From Clostridia bacterium (lineage in GTDB: Bacteria > Bacillota > Clostridia > Oscillospirales > Butyricicoccaceae): DNA of 5,659 nt. Under the pieces are notes generated by a model. The model was not told the origin of the DNA, ran no database searches, and saw only the letters and a list, made by a program, of their open reading frames with translations. Of this stretch, positions 5,658 through 5,659 are shown in pieces. Position 1 is the stretch's first letter. Every line of letters begins with the position of its first letter. The position numbers and the translations under genes were made by a program. The stretch is taken from positions 1 through 5,659 of the forward strand of contig JAFQKM010000034.1 in assembly GCA_017396925.1 (NCBI GenBank), written 5' to 3'.

Positions 5658-5659
5658 GG

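Overview
The window looks like a chromosomal housekeeping stretch from a GC-rich Firmicute, probably a gut-type Clostridia of the Oscillospiraceae/Ruminococcaceae kind. This rests on strong AGGAGG-like ribosome binding sites, a TTG start, hairpin-plus-T-run terminators, and the order PBP2 - MinD - methylglyoxal-synthase family protein, which recalls the clostridial mreBCD-mrdA-min-mgsA region. The assignment is inference; there is no rRNA or marker gene to fix it.

Layout on the plus strand: the 3' part of a class B penicillin-binding protein (PBP2, mrdA, 1-1250) ends at a strong terminator (1266-1304). A good vegetative promoter (1340-1368) then starts a two-gene unit: minD (1439-2200, TTG start) and an mgsA-family gene (2255-2656). 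A 176-base gap follows, with a possible 33-codon leader ORF overlapping a terminator-like hairpin. Next are aspS, aspartyl-tRNA synthetase (2833-4629), another hairpin, and a gamma-class carbonic anhydrase-like hexapeptide protein (4695-5198). A bidirectional terminator separates this from a convergent GNAT acetyltransferase gene on the minus strand (5241-5657), whose start lies almost at the window edge. No stretch over 300 bases lacks a gene.

Functionally, PBP2 builds the lateral wall with the rod complex, and MinD belongs to cell-division site placement. AspRS charges tRNA-Asp for translation, and the gamma-carbonic anhydrase-like protein probably acts on CO2/bicarbonate or a related substrate.

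The most notable points are two. The MgsA-family protein aligns without gaps to E. coli MgsA but has replaced the catalytic aspartate Asp71 (now Trp) and also His19, His98 and Asp101, so it may not make methylglyoxal. It is probably co-transcribed with a MinD that has no MinC or MinE beside it and no recognisable canonical C-terminal membrane-targeting motif. A third, weaker point is the possible leader peptide with two Asp codons just before a terminator hairpin upstream of aspS. No mobile element, CRISPR array or RNA gene was seen.
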